Source: Hyphomicrobiales bacterium (GTDB taxonomy: Bacteria > Pseudomonadota > Alphaproteobacteria > Rhizobiales > Rhizobiaceae). From it: a stretch of DNA of 64,000 nt. The translations under genes were made by a program, and so were the position numbers. Below are positions 28,178-37,109 of this stretch, piece by piece (within the stretch, counting starts at the first letter, position 1; each line of letters starts with the position of its first letter). Location of the stretch: positions 62,001-126,000 of the forward strand of contig UBQX01000007.1 of assembly GCA_900467685.1 (NCBI GenBank), in the 5' to 3' direction. The notes under the pieces were generated by a model that saw only the letters and a program-made list of their open reading frames with translations, was not told the origin of the DNA and made no database searches.

Positions 28178-29506
28178 GTGACACAGACTCAGACCGCCGT
28201 AACACACCCGACACAAGACCGGGAAGGACCGATCACGGCCTTTCTGCGGGCCACCGAGATCGACGCGCGCATGCTGGGCATGTTCGGCGCGCTGGTCATG
28301 ATCTGGGTCGGTTTTCACGTCTATGGCATGATCTTCAACGGCAATGGCGCCTTTCTGACCTATCGAAACCTCTGGAACCTCTCGGTCCAGACGGCCTCGA
28401 TTGCGGTCATGGCGACGGGCATGGTGCTGATCATCGTCACACGCCACATCGACCTCTCGGTCGGCTCCGTTCTCGGCGTCACCGCCATGATCACGGGCGC
28501 GGCGCAGGTCTGGATTTTCCCGAAGGTTCTCGGGCTCGGGCTCGGCCATCCGCTCATCTGGATCCTGGCGGTCCTTGTCGCGCTCGTCGTTGCGACGGCC
28601 ATCGGCGCCTTTCAGGGCATGCTGGTCGCCTATCTGGAGATCCCCTCCTTCATCGTGACACTGGGCGGCATGCTCGTCTGGCGCGGCGCGGCCTGGTGGG
28701 TGACACGTGGCGAGACGATCTCCCCTGTGGATCCCAATTTCGCCCTCATCGGCGGCGGCCCTTACGGCTCGATCGGTGTGACGGCGAGTTGGATCGTGGC
28801 AATCGTCGTCTGCGTTCTGATCGTGCTTTCGCTGGCCTCGAGCCGCAAGCAGCGCAAGCGTTTCGGCTTCCCGCTTCGCCCGACCTGGGCCGAAGTTTTC
28901 ATCGGTGTTGTTGCATCCGCGCTGGTGCTGGGTGCGGCCTATGTTGCCAACAACTATCCCTGGCCCATCGGCATCGTGAAGCAATACGCGGCCGCGCATA
29001 ACATCACGATCCCTGAAGGCGGCCTCTTCATTGGTCACGGCTTCGCCATCCCGGTTCTGATTGCCGGGGCCGTGCTGATCGTCATGACCTTCATCGCCAA
29101 TCGCACCCGCTTCGGCCGCTACGTCTTTGCCATCGGCGGAAACCCGGAAGCCGCTGAACTCGCCGGCATCAACACCAAGCGCATGACTGTGATGGTCTTC
29201 GCACTGATGGGAACGCTGGTCGGCATCTCTGCCATCATCGCGTCAGCGCGCCTGAACTCCGCAACAGCCGACCTCGGCAAGATCGATGAGCTCTATGTCA
29301 TCGCGGCAGCCGTCATTGGGGGCACGTCACTGGCTGGCGGGTCGGGCACGATCTGGGGCGCTGTCCTCGGCGCACTTGTCATGCAGTCACTGCAATCCGG
29401 CATGGTTCTCATCGGCTTCGAGGCCGCCATGCAGCAGATGGTGGTTGGGGGCGTACTCGTCGTCGCCGTGTGGCTCGACACCGTCTATCGCCGCCGCATC
29501 AAGTAA
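28178..29506 (+). CDS. xylH: Xylose-type sugar ABC permease
   Basis: A 442-residue permease of the monosaccharide branch (RbsC/XylH type) with about ten to twelve hydrophobic segments and the conserved [13 protein letters not shown]-like segment ([14 protein letters not shown]). The C-terminal half has [22 protein letters not shown] and [21 protein letters not shown]. It begins with GTG at 28178, preceded by a GAGAGG/AGGGG purine stretch. The long N-terminus and the large central loop (GPYGSIGV to the [12 protein letters not shown] segment) are typical of XylH rather than RbsC. Confidence 0.92.
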   Translation: MTQTQTAVTHPTQDREGPITAFLRATEIDARMLGMFGALVMIWVGFHVYGMIFNGNGAFLTYRNLWNLSVQTASIAVMATGMVLIIVTRHIDLSVGSVLGVTAMITGAAQVWIFPKVLGLGLGHPLIWILAVLVALVVATAIGAFQGMLVAYLEIPSFIVTLGGMLVWRGAAWWVTRGETISPVDPNFALIGGGPYGSIGVTASWIVAIVVCVLIVLSLASSRKQRKRFGFPLRPTWAEVFIGVVASALVLGAAYVANNYPWPIGIVKQYAAAHNITIPEGGLFIGHGFAIPVLIAGAVLIVMTFIANRTRFGRYVFAIGGNPEAAELAGINTKRMTVMVFALMGTLVGISAIIASARLNSATADLGKIDELYVIAAAVIGGTSLAGGSGTIWGAVLGALVMQSLQSGMVLIGFEAAMQQMVVGGVLVVAVWLDTVYRRRIK

Positions 29507-29517
29507 GGAGGATGATC

Positions 29518-30318
29518 ATGAACGCCAACATCGGAAATCCTCACCCGGGCGCAACGCCGCTCGTCGAGATGCGCGATATCTCGATCGCTTTCGGCGGCAT
29601 CAAGGCCGTCGATCATGCCAGCGTCGACCTCTTTCCCGGCGAGGTCGTTGGACTTCTCGGCCATAATGGTGCGGGCAAGTCGACGCTGATCAAGATCCTC
29701 TCCGGCGCCTATCCCCGCGATAGCGGCGAGATCATGATCAATGGCGAGGCCGCACAGATCGGAAATCCGCGCGACGCCAAGGCCTATGGCATCGAAACGA
29801 TCTACCAGACGCTCGCCCTGGCGGACAATGTCGATGCTGCGGCCAACCTGTTCCTCGGTCGCGAATTGCTGACCAGCTGGGGCACGCTGGATGACGCGGC
29901 GATGGAAGCCGAGGCCCGCAAGGTCATGGGGCGCCTGAACCCCAACTTCCGGCGGTTCAAGGAGCCGGTGAAGGCGCTTTCCGGCGGTCAGCGCCAATCC
30001 GTCGCCATCGCCCGTGCCATTCTCTTCAACGCCCGCATCCTGATCATGGACGAACCGACCGCAGCACTCGGCCCGCATGAGACAGCCCAGGTCGGCGAAC
30101 TGATCAAGGAACTGAAGAAGGACGGAATTGGCATCTTCCTGATCAGCCACGACATTCACGACGTCTTCGACCTCGCGGACCGGGTCGCCGTGATGAAAAA
30201 CGGTCAGGTCGTCGGCTATGCGAAGACCAGCGACGTCACCAAGGATGAAGTGCTTGGCATGATCATCCTCGGCAAGTGCCCGCCGAACGCAATCCGCGGA
30301 CCGGGCGCTATAGACTGA
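29518..30318 (+). CDS. xylG: Sugar ABC transporter ATPase, single-domain
   Basis: 266 residues with one nucleotide-binding domain: Walker A GHNGAGKS, signature [16 protein letters not shown], Walker [14 protein letters not shown]-loop LISHDIHDV. The E. coli XylG has two fused domains; this single-domain form is like the rhizobial FrcA type and would act as a homodimer. AAGGAGG lies 6 nt before the ATG at 29518. It follows xylH by 11 bp. Confidence 0.92.
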   Translation: MNANIGNPHPGATPLVEMRDISIAFGGIKAVDHASVDLFPGEVVGLLGHNGAGKSTLIKILSGAYPRDSGEIMINGEAAQIGNPRDAKAYGIETIYQTLALADNVDAAANLFLGRELLTSWGTLDDAAMEAEARKVMGRLNPNFRRFKEPVKALSGGQRQSVAIARAILFNARILIMDEPTAALGPHETAQVGELIKELKKDGIGIFLISHDIHDVFDLADRVAVMKNGQVVGYAKTSDVTKDEVLGMIILGKCPPNAIRGPGAID

Positions 30319-30330
30319 ACTGAGGATAAC

Positions 30331-30363
30331 TGGTTAGATAATAATATCTTTATTATCTAACCA
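30331..30363. terminator. Bidirectional terminator between xylG and the mannosylfructose operon
   Basis: A perfect 14-bp stem (30331-30344 with 30350-30363) and 5-nt loop in the 54-bp gap between convergent genes. Unusually AT-rich for this genome; a short T-rich tail follows on the plus strand. Confidence 0.75.
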
Positions 30364-30372
30364 TTTTCGTGT

Positions 30373-31674
30373 TCAGGCCGCTGGGAAGGCAAGATCCTCT
30401 GCCTTGTAAGAGTCGTAGCGCCCGCGGAAGTGCTCGAAGAGATTGATGGTCCGGCGCGCAATGCCGGTCCATCCGAACGCCCGACGGGCAAAGCGGGCAC
30501 CTTCAACTGACAGCGTCTCCCGCATCCAGGGATATTGCAGCGGCATGTTCAGCATCGCCGCAAACTCTTCCGGTCGCTTTGGATCGGCAACGAGCGCATG
30601 ACGCCCGAACTCGATCTGTTCGTAGAGCCCGCCGTGAATGGTCATCACCGTCGGTGTCCCGCAGGCCATGGCTTCAACCGCCGTCATCCCAAAGGGCTCA
30701 TAGCGGGAAGGCAGGGCGAAGGCGCCCGGCGCACGGTAACAATCCGCCAGATCCTTGTCCTCAACATATCCGCGCCAGTCGATCCGGTCCTCGACGCCGA
30801 TTTCGGCGGCAATTGCCCGATACTGATCAAGAAGAGCGACATCACTGTCGGAGTTGGCACCCGCAGCCAGAACAAGCCGGGCGTCGGGTTGAAGGTTCTT
30901 CAGATGGGCCATGGAATGGATGGCGAGGTCATATCCCTTGTTCTCGGCCGCGCGGCCGACGATGTAGATGTCCTTTTCCGTCATCCCCAGACGGTCCCTT
31001 GCCCGCCGCACCATGTCAGGTGTCGCGGGCGTAAAGCGGCCCTCGTCAATGCCTGGCGGGATCATGGTGATGTGGTCGCGGGGAAGTTCGTACTGCTCGG
31101 CGATCAGATCGACCTGCTGCTCGCTGGTCGCGATGACATGATCGCAGCTGCGGTAAAGAACAAACTCGCGGCGAATTCGCTCGTCGAAACGATAGCCGGC
31201 GATCTCTTCCGGATCGGCCCCTGCCATGTCATGCCGCTTCCACCAGCCAAGGGAATGCGGCGTATGGATATGGGGAATCTGAAGTTCCTCGGCGATCTTC
31301 TGACCGCTGACGCCTGCATCCCAATAGTGAGAGTTGATCACGTCATATTGGAGCTTGCGCTTGCGGATATAGGCGAGTGCGTTGGTGACGAAATCGCCAT
31401 ACCAGTCGTGCATGTCCTCCTTGCGGATAAATTCGCGTCCACCGAAGGGAATGCGGATGATCTTCAGATTATCGTTGATTTCGTCCTCGGCGGGCTGGTC
31501 CTCAAACCGGCGCGTCATCACATCGACCTTGTATCCCAGCCGCGAAAAACGCTTGGCGAGTTCAAGGACGAAGACGACCTGGCCTCCCGTGTCCGGCTTC
31601 CCCAGCTCCGGTGAGCCCGCGACATAACCATGCAGCGAAATCATCAGAAGCGAACCGACATGTTGTTTGACCAT
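30373..31674 (-). CDS. mfpsA: Mannosylfructose-phosphate synthase-like glycosyltransferase
   Basis: A 433-residue GT4 glycosyltransferase of the sucrose-phosphate-synthase class. The N-terminal domain has LHGYVAGSPELGKPDTGGQVVFVLELAK and NSHYWDAGVSG; the C-terminal domain has GRAAENKGYDLAI and the E-x7-E motif YEPFGMTAVEAMACGTPTV. Agrobacterium MfpsA, which transfers mannose from GDP-mannose to fructose 6-phosphate, shares these features, and the adjacent phosphatase completes the pair. Last gene of a minus-strand operon; 79 bp after mfppB. A sucrose-phosphate synthase role cannot be excluded. The product would be a cytoplasmic compatible solute. Confidence 0.82.
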   Translation of the reverse strand: MVKQHVGSLLMISLHGYVAGSPELGKPDTGGQVVFVLELAKRFSRLGYKVDVMTRRFEDQPAEDEINDNLKIIRIPFGGREFIRKEDMHDWYGDFVTNALAYIRKRKLQYDVINSHYWDAGVSGQKIAEELQIPHIHTPHSLGWWKRHDMAGADPEEIAGYRFDERIRREFVLYRSCDHVIATSEQQVDLIAEQYELPRDHITMIPPGIDEGRFTPATPDMVRRARDRLGMTEKDIYIVGRAAENKGYDLAIHSMAHLKNLQPDARLVLAAGANSDSDVALLDQYRAIAAEIGVEDRIDWRGYVEDKDLADCYRAPGAFALPSRYEPFGMTAVEAMACGTPTVMTIHGGLYEQIEFGRHALVADPKRPEEFAAMLNMPLQYPWMRETLSVEGARFARRAFGWTGIARRTINLFEHFRGRYDSYKAEDLAFPAA

Positions 31675-31753
31675 GTTCGTTTTTTCCTCTTGTTCAACAG
31701 CTGTGATGTGAAGGGGTAACGTCTGTCAGATGGCAAGGTTCCCCGTGATGAGC

Positions 31754-32488
31754 TCAGGACGGCAATACGCCGTAAGCCTGCAGTCCTTCATGCACGCCGG
31801 CAGCGTGGGCGGCGCGCGCGAAATAGGTCTTGTAGCGCGGTGCGGCATGGCGAAGCTCCTGCCGGGCATTGCCAACGGCAATGGCATGATTCGCCGCCTC
31901 GAACATGGCGAGATCGTTGCCGGAATCACCTGCGGCAATCACCCTTCCCTCGGGCACGTGGAAATGCCGGGCAAGAAACTTCAAGGCTCTGTCCTTCCCC
32001 GCATCGGGAGCGATGAGGTCGAGGTCGCTTTCGCCCGTATAAAGGGCCTGCACGGGTAGACCTCGCGCCGACAGCGTCTCCAGAAGGATCTCTACGGCTT
32101 CAGCATCGGGTACGGCAAAGCTTGCCTTGCCAGGTGTCTGGAATTCATCCCGATGTGGCTGATGGCCGAAGCGCAGCACGAGATCGACGATCTCCTGTCG
32201 CGGCCATGTCTCGAACCGGCTGGCCCAGTCGGGCAGGAAAGCACCACCAATGCGGATTTCCGTACCCAGGCCTGTAATGATTGCATCGGGCGCGAATCCG
32301 GCTGGAAAGTAACTTCGGATCGTTTCATCGACGCTTGCGGCCGGCCTGCTCGAATTCAGCGCCAGGCGAACGCTCCCGCGCAAAGGCTGCAGAGCTGCCC
32401 AAAGCCGCTCCAGCGAATCCCTGTCACCTGTCAGAGTGTCGTCGATATCGCTGACGATCAGCCATTGATCCTGTTCCCGAGTCGACAT
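31754..32488 (-). CDS. mfppB: Mannosylfructose-phosphate phosphatase-like HAD enzyme
   Basis: 244 residues of the sucrose-phosphatase-like HAD family. The DxDxT nucleophile motif is SDIDDTLTGD at about 13-22, followed by LALNSSRP and, near the end, GDSGNDLAMFEAA. It would dephosphorylate the product of the neighbouring synthase. The start codon overlaps the stop of the glycoside-hydrolase-like gene (ATGA), so the two are translationally coupled. Confidence 0.85.
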   Translation of the reverse strand: MSTREQDQWLIVSDIDDTLTGDRDSLERLWAALQPLRGSVRLALNSSRPAASVDETIRSYFPAGFAPDAIITGLGTEIRIGGAFLPDWASRFETWPRQEIVDLVLRFGHQPHRDEFQTPGKASFAVPDAEAVEILLETLSARGLPVQALYTGESDLDLIAPDAGKDRALKFLARHFHVPEGRVIAAGDSGNDLAMFEAANHAIAVGNARQELRHAAPRYKTYFARAAHAAGVHEGLQAYGVLPS

Positions 32489-34062
32489 CAGCGCGCTGCC
32501 TCACGGTCGGAGTTGTCCGGTCGTGTCGCCGTATAAACCATCTCAGAGGCGTGTTCGGACACGGGTCTTGCAAGGCTCTCGATCTGCAGGTTTGTGATAC
32601 CCAGAGAAGCGGATTCCGCATAGAACCCCACAGCACCATCTGCGTAGGTTTCATCGACGAGGCTGAGGACCACATAGCCTCCGATGGAGACTTCAATATA
32701 CATCCCGTGCGCGACAACCTCGACCGACCAGCTCTCGCGTTGCTCCTCTTGAAAATGTGCATCCTGAAGCTGATCGTATCGGAACGAATGCTCGAAGACC
32801 GGCGTCGGATTGGCGCCCCAGGCGCGGATCTGGGCGACCCCCTTCACGAGGTCGAGTGCCAGATAATATCCATCGCCCTCATCGTTGGCGCGAAGAACGA
32901 GGCCGCACTTTCCGGAGCCATTCAGTGTGAGCACGCAGCGCAAACGGAAATCGGCGTGACGTCCCGGAAGGAGAACCGCTTCGTAGCCGCTTCGGCAGGC
33001 GAAGGTCAGGCCCCCTTCCATGTCCTCCAAGGTCGCGTGAGAGTTTCCATAAAGGAAACGACATTGCGACACCGCGGTGATCTTCTCGGATCCGATCACC
33101 AGATCATTGAAGGCATTGGTCGATTTTAATCGCAAACGTCCGCTGCGGCCCTGAACCAGCTCCTTGGGAGGAGGCAGGACCTTCTTGGTCACCTCGCGAC
33201 CGTTGATCATTTCCGTCCGCGCGAAGAAACAGAACAAGAGCGGGCGCCCGCCATTCTGGCACACCCGCCCGGCATAGTTGCCGAATGGCAGCAACACATT
33301 CTCGAAGAAGTTCTCGTATGGGCCTTCCAGCCGTTCCGAATACCAGTAGTGGATCTTGATATCCTCGCGGATGGATCCGATCAGATAATAGCGATCACCA
33401 AGCCAGAAAAGATTGGGCACTTCGACATCATCGTAGAGCCCAGGCTTATGAAGCGGCGAGAGAAATTCGAACCTGTCCGGCTCAATCTCGCGCGCCATTG
33501 CAACACAGCCGCGCCTGATGACGGGACCATTCTTGACGCGACCGGAAGCGAGCAACAGGCGAGCGCCGGTATTTTCATCGACAAAGAAAAACGGGTCGCG
33601 GAAGCTGACCCACTGCCGGCCCTCGTCGACACTGGACTCATAATAGGGACCGCGAATTTCAAGCGGATAGTCCGCGTCGGTGCAACGTTCCCAGTGATAC
33701 AGATCCTTGGAGCGGGCAAGGCCGACACGTTGAACGCGCCCGTATTCCGCCCTCGAGAGCCCCGTGTAGAACATGCGCCACTCGCCCGGCCGGTCCGGAT
33801 CAGGCGTGATGTGCATGGTCCAAAGCATGTCGTCGTCCCAGCTTCCGGGATCGCCGACAAACAGCGCATTCTTCACGCGCCGCCAGGACATGCCGTCTTT
33901 GCTGACGGCATGGGCAATAAAATCGTGGTTGGGGAGGACAAGGTGAAAGAGGTGATAGAGCCCGTCGTGAAAGATCACGTCGACGTCACCAATGTCCGAT
34001 CTCAGGAATCCGTGCGATGCGTACATGCCCCAAATTCTGCCCGCGAGAGCCAGGTGAGGCAA
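32488..34062 (-). CDS. Clan GH-J-like glycoside hydrolase of the mannosylfructose operon
   Basis: About 512-524 residues. The N-terminal half looks like a five-bladed propeller of the GH32/GH68 type: an acidic residue in the first blade (GDVDVIFHDGLYHLFHL, Asp26/Asp28), the RDP motif at 155-157 (SFRDPFFF) and a glutamate in place of the EC motif at 214 (DVEVPNLFW). The C-terminal part (about 340-505) resembles the GH32 beta-sandwich. Start uncertain: TTG at 34062 or ATG at 34026, neither with a strong ribosome site. No signal peptide, so it acts in the cytoplasm. Coupled to mfppB, it may cleave or transfer the fructosyl unit of mannosylfructose; this is inference. Confidence 0.75.
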   Translation of the reverse strand: MPHLALAGRIWGMYASHGFLRSDIGDVDVIFHDGLYHLFHLVLPNHDFIAHAVSKDGMSWRRVKNALFVGDPGSWDDDMLWTMHITPDPDRPGEWRMFYTGLSRAEYGRVQRVGLARSKDLYHWERCTDADYPLEIRGPYYESSVDEGRQWVSFRDPFFFVDENTGARLLLASGRVKNGPVIRRGCVAMAREIEPDRFEFLSPLHKPGLYDDVEVPNLFWLGDRYYLIGSIREDIKIHYWYSERLEGPYENFFENVLLPFGNYAGRVCQNGGRPLLFCFFARTEMINGREVTKKVLPPPKELVQGRSGRLRLKSTNAFNDLVIGSEKITAVSQCRFLYGNSHATLEDMEGGLTFACRSGYEAVLLPGRHADFRLRCVLTLNGSGKCGLVLRANDEGDGYYLALDLVKGVAQIRAWGANPTPVFEHSFRYDQLQDAHFQEEQRESWSVEVVAHGMYIEVSIGGYVVLSLVDETYADGAVGFYAESASLGITNLQIESLARPVSEHASEMVYTATRPDNSDREAAR

Positions 34063-34090
34063 GCACTATATTTTTTCCGCGTGACGGAAC

Positions 34091-34963
34091 TTATGCAAGC
34101 TTCAGGAGTTTGGCCGCATTGTCCTTCAGGATCAGCGGGCGCACTTCATCCTTGATATCGATCTTTTCGAAGTCCGCCAGCCAGCGCTCCGGGGAGATCA
34201 TCGGCCAGTCGGAACCGAACAACATCTTGTCCTTCAGCAAAGTATTGGCATAACGCACCAGAAGCGGCGGGAAATACTTCGGCGACCAGCCGGACATGTC
34301 GATATACACGTTAGGCTTATGCGTCGCCACGGCGAGTGCTTCTTCCTGCCAGGGGAAGGAAGGGTGCGCCATGACGATCGGCATATCCGGAAAATCGACC
34401 GCGACGTCGTCGAGGTGGATGGGGTTCGAGAACTTCAGACGCATGCCGTTGCCCCCGCGCATCCCGGAGCCCACGCCCGTCTGTCCGGTGTGGAACAGAG
34501 CGATCGCACCATGCTCGGCCAGAACCTCATAGAGCGGATAAGCCAGCCGATCGTTGGGGTAAAAGCCCTGATAAGTCGGGTGGAATTTGAAGCCCTTGAC
34601 GCCATAGTGCTCGATCATGCGGCGCGCCTCGCGCACGCCCATCTTGCCCTTGTGCGGATCGATGGAGGAGAAGGGGATCAGGATATCGCTATTTTCGGCC
34701 GCAATCTCTGCAACTTCCTCGTTGCTGTAGCGACGGTATCCTGTCTCGTGCTCGGCATCGACCGGAAAGATCACCGCAGCAACATTCTGCTTGCGATAAT
34801 GCTCGGCTGTTTCCGGCACTGTCGGCGGATGCTCCCAGGCGGCACGGAAATAGCGCGCCATCGTGCTCTGGAGTTCGTCATAGCCGTCATCAGCATGGCA
34901 ACCACATGCCTCTTCGGCATGCGTGTGGAAATCAATGGCGCGGATTTTGGCGAGATCGATCAT
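34091..34963 (-). CDS. Amidohydrolase-2 family metal-dependent hydrolase
   Basis: 290 residues. It has the DFHTHAEE metal-binding start (about 10-17), an internal KGFKFHPTYQGFYPNDR, FHTG, AHPSFPWQEEA, and the terminal LFGSDWPMI aspartate, all typical of the amidohydrolase-2 family (ACMSD/resorcylate decarboxylase relatives). The ATG at 34963 has GGGAGG 5 nt upstream. It is first in the minus-strand run that continues into the GH-like, mfppB and mfpsA genes, with 28-64 bp to the next start. Members decarboxylate aromatic acids or hydrolyse lactones; which applies here is unknown. Confidence 0.85.
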   Translation of the reverse strand: MIDLAKIRAIDFHTHAEEACGCHADDGYDELQSTMARYFRAAWEHPPTVPETAEHYRKQNVAAVIFPVDAEHETGYRRYSNEEVAEIAAENSDILIPFSSIDPHKGKMGVREARRMIEHYGVKGFKFHPTYQGFYPNDRLAYPLYEVLAEHGAIALFHTGQTGVGSGMRGGNGMRLKFSNPIHLDDVAVDFPDMPIVMAHPSFPWQEEALAVATHKPNVYIDMSGWSPKYFPPLLVRYANTLLKDKMLFGSDWPMISPERWLADFEKIDIKDEVRPLILKDNAAKLLKLA

Positions 34964-35000
34964 GGCATCCTCCCGAGTTCGACGCATCGGTTTTAGGAGG

Positions 35001-35029
35001 GAGAATAGTTATAGTCAATAACTATTCTC
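35001..35029. promoter_or_regulatory. Perfect palindrome upstream of the amidohydrolase operon
   Basis: GAGAATAGTTAT and ATAACTATTCTC form a perfect 12-bp inverted repeat with a 5-nt centre, 37 bp before the amidohydrolase start codon. It is AT-rich and lacks a U-tract on either side, so it looks more like an operator than a folD terminator. Confidence 0.55.
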
Positions 35030-35068
35030 AAGTCTTGCGCGTGAACGTGTCGCGGAGCGCGTCCTCTT

Positions 35069-35977
35069 TCAAAGAGCGCCGAAGTCCGGTGCAGCAAGGC
35101 CGGATTGCTGATAGGCCGCAGTGACCGTATTGGCCATCAGCATGGCGATCGTCATCAAGCCGACGCCACCTGGCACGGGTGTGATCGCGCCGGCAACTTC
35201 GGCCGCTTCAGGATAGTTGACGTCCCCCACGAGGCGGGTCCTGCCCTCCCCGCGCTCCGGCGCGTCGATCCGATTGATCCCGACATCGATAACGGTGGCA
35301 CCGGGCTTCACCCAATCACCCCGAACCATCTGCTGCCGTCCGACAGCCACCACGAGAATATCTGCCATTCGGCAGATCGATGCGAGGTCCTTGGTGCGCG
35401 AATGGGCCATGGTGACAGTGGCATTCGCGTTCAGGAGCAACTGCCCCATAGGCTTGCCAAAAAGATTCGAACGGCCCACGACCACCGCGTGAAGACCCGA
35501 AAGGTCCTGACCATGCACCATGCGCACCATGATCATGGCGCCGGCAGGCGTGCAGGAGATCAGGCCGGTCTTGAGGTCACCCGTGGCGAGCTTGCCCGCA
35601 TTGACGACGTGAAGGCCATCGACATCCTTCTCAGGGCGGATCGCCTGAATGATCGGCTCGGAGTCGAGCCCCTTGGGCAGGGGAAGCTGCACGAGAACAC
35701 CATGGATGGCCGGGTCGGCATTCAGCTTGTCAACGAGAGCCGCCAGGTCTTCCTGCGACGTCCCCTCGGGCAGCGAGTGCTGGACCGAGTGGAAGCCGCA
35801 TTCCTTCGCCGTGCGCGACTTCGAGGCGACATAGGTCTGGCTGGCGGGATCTTCGCCGACGATAACGACGGCAAGTCCTGGTTTGACGCCATGATCATGC
35901 TCAAGCCGTGCTGCTTCCGCCTTGACCTTGTCGATGACGGCGGCAGCCGTCGACTTTCCCTCGATCCGTCGAACCAT
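35069..35977 (-). CDS. folD: Methylenetetrahydrofolate dehydrogenase/cyclohydrolase
   Basis: 302 residues, full length for bifunctional FolD. The signature Tyr49/Lys53 ([14 protein letters not shown]), the QLPLPKGLD segment, the [11 protein letters not shown] motif and the C-terminal [11 protein letters not shown] are all present. It oxidises 5,10-methylene-THF to methenyl-THF with NADP and hydrolyses it to 10-formyl-THF in the cytoplasm. The ATG at 35977 lies 6 bp past the purU stop; an in-frame TTG at 35983 also exists. Forms a two-gene folate one-carbon operon with purU. Confidence 0.95.
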   Translation of the reverse strand: MVRRIEGKSTAAAVIDKVKAEAARLEHDHGVKPGLAVVIVGEDPASQTYVASKSRTAKECGFHSVQHSLPEGTSQEDLAALVDKLNADPAIHGVLVQLPLPKGLDSEPIIQAIRPEKDVDGLHVVNAGKLATGDLKTGLISCTPAGAMIMVRMVHGQDLSGLHAVVVGRSNLFGKPMGQLLLNANATVTMAHSRTKDLASICRMADILVVAVGRQQMVRGDWVKPGATVIDVGINRIDAPERGEGRTRLVGDVNYPEAAEVAGAITPVPGGVGLMTIAMLMANTVTAAYQQSGLAAPDFGAL

Positions 35978-35983
35978 TTGCAA

Positions 35984-36868
35984 TCAGCCCATTCTCTCGG
36001 AGGCGTAGGACCCGGGGCTTGCCGGGAAAACGACCGTCCGGTTGCCGTTGATGAAGGTGCGGTGATGGATATGGGCGTGGATCGCCCGCGCCAGCACCTG
36101 GCTTTCCACATCGCGCCCCAGCGACACGTAATCATCGGCGCTCTGGGCATGCGTGATGCGGACAATGTCCTGTTCGATAATCGGGCCTTCGTCAAGATCG
36201 GCGGTCACATAGTGCGCTGTTGCGCCGATCAGCTTCACGCCGCGCTCGTAGGCCTGCTTATACGGGTTTGCACCCTTGAACGACGGCAGGAAGGAGTGGT
36301 GGATGTTGATGATCTTGCCGGACATCTTCTTGCAGAGATCGTCCGAGAGCACCTGCATGTAGCGAGCCAGCACGATCAGTTCTGTGCCAGACTGCTCAAC
36401 GACCTGCATCAGCTGGGCTTCCGCCTGCGGCTTGTTTTCCTTCGTCACCTTGATGTGGTGGAAGGGAATGTCGTGGTTGACCACGACCTTCTGATACTCG
36501 AAATGGTTAGAAACGACGCCGGCAATGTCAATTGGCAGCGCGCCGATCTTCCAGCGATACAGCAAATCGTTGAGGCAGTGCCCAAAACGGGAGACCATCA
36601 GCAGCACTTTCATGCGCTGTTCGGAGCCGTGAATCTCCCAGTCCATGGCGAACGTGTCTGCCACGGCCTTGAAGCCCTTGCGCAGCTCATCGCCGCTGAT
36701 CCCGCCTTCGGAGACGAAGGAGACGCGCATGAAAAACTTGCCGGTATCCAGTGCATCGAACTGGGAGCTGTCGACGATGTTGCATTCCTGCTCGGCCAGA
36801 TAGCCTGAAATCGCGGCGACAATGCCTCTGGTCGATTTGCACGAAACGGTGAGAACGTAATTGTTCAT
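35984..36868 (-). CDS. purU: Formyltetrahydrofolate deformylase
   Basis: 294 residues: an N-terminal ACT domain (about 1-80) and a formyltransferase-like catalytic domain with Asn188, His190 and Asp226 (IINIHHSFLPSF, ADLDEGPIIEQ). It hydrolyses 10-formyl-THF to formate and THF. AGAGGGG precedes the ATG by 9 nt. With folD just downstream, the pair converts methylene-THF to formate and free THF, a role often linked to demethylation pathways. No riboswitch or demethylase is evident next to it. Confidence 0.95.
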   Translation of the reverse strand: MNNYVLTVSCKSTRGIVAAISGYLAEQECNIVDSSQFDALDTGKFFMRVSFVSEGGISGDELRKGFKAVADTFAMDWEIHGSEQRMKVLLMVSRFGHCLNDLLYRWKIGALPIDIAGVVSNHFEYQKVVVNHDIPFHHIKVTKENKPQAEAQLMQVVEQSGTELIVLARYMQVLSDDLCKKMSGKIINIHHSFLPSFKGANPYKQAYERGVKLIGATAHYVTADLDEGPIIEQDIVRITHAQSADDYVSLGRDVESQVLARAIHAHIHHRTFINGNRTVVFPASPGSYASERMG

Positions 36869-37059
36869 GTCCGAAAGCCCCTCTTCTTCTCCGCCGATCC
36901 TTCTCTAGCCGGAAAGACGCAGACTGCAAGGTCTTTCGTCTCTCCGCTCGGCATGTACAATTGGTATCTCCACACGCACCGAACTGGCTCTTCCGCATCC
37001 GACACGGTTTGGCGCATTCGGAATGTCGCAAAAGAGACAATCGACCCCCGAAACGACAA

Positions 37060-37083
37060 AGGCGGGACGTCGCCGCCCCGCCT
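37060..37083 (-). terminator. Terminator of the sugar-acid operon
   Basis: AGGCGGG (37060-37066) pairs with CCCGCCT (37077-37083), 27 bp beyond the stop of the semialdehyde dehydrogenase gene. On the minus strand it continues as TTTGTCGTTT. The remaining gap up to purU (36869-37059) shows no gene. Confidence 0.65.
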
Positions 37084-37109
37084 CTGCAAACGCTTGTCGC
37101 TCGGTCAGA

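Noticed and set aside
35105-36808. 567-codon open frame on the plus strand over folD and purU
   Set aside because: Antisense shadow; both minus-strand genes have complete family signatures.
36869-37059. Possible folate- or glycine-type riboswitch upstream of purU
   Set aside because: The region has a short GAAAGAC/GTCTTTC pairing but none of the conserved cores of the glycine, THF or SAM riboswitches that I could recognise.
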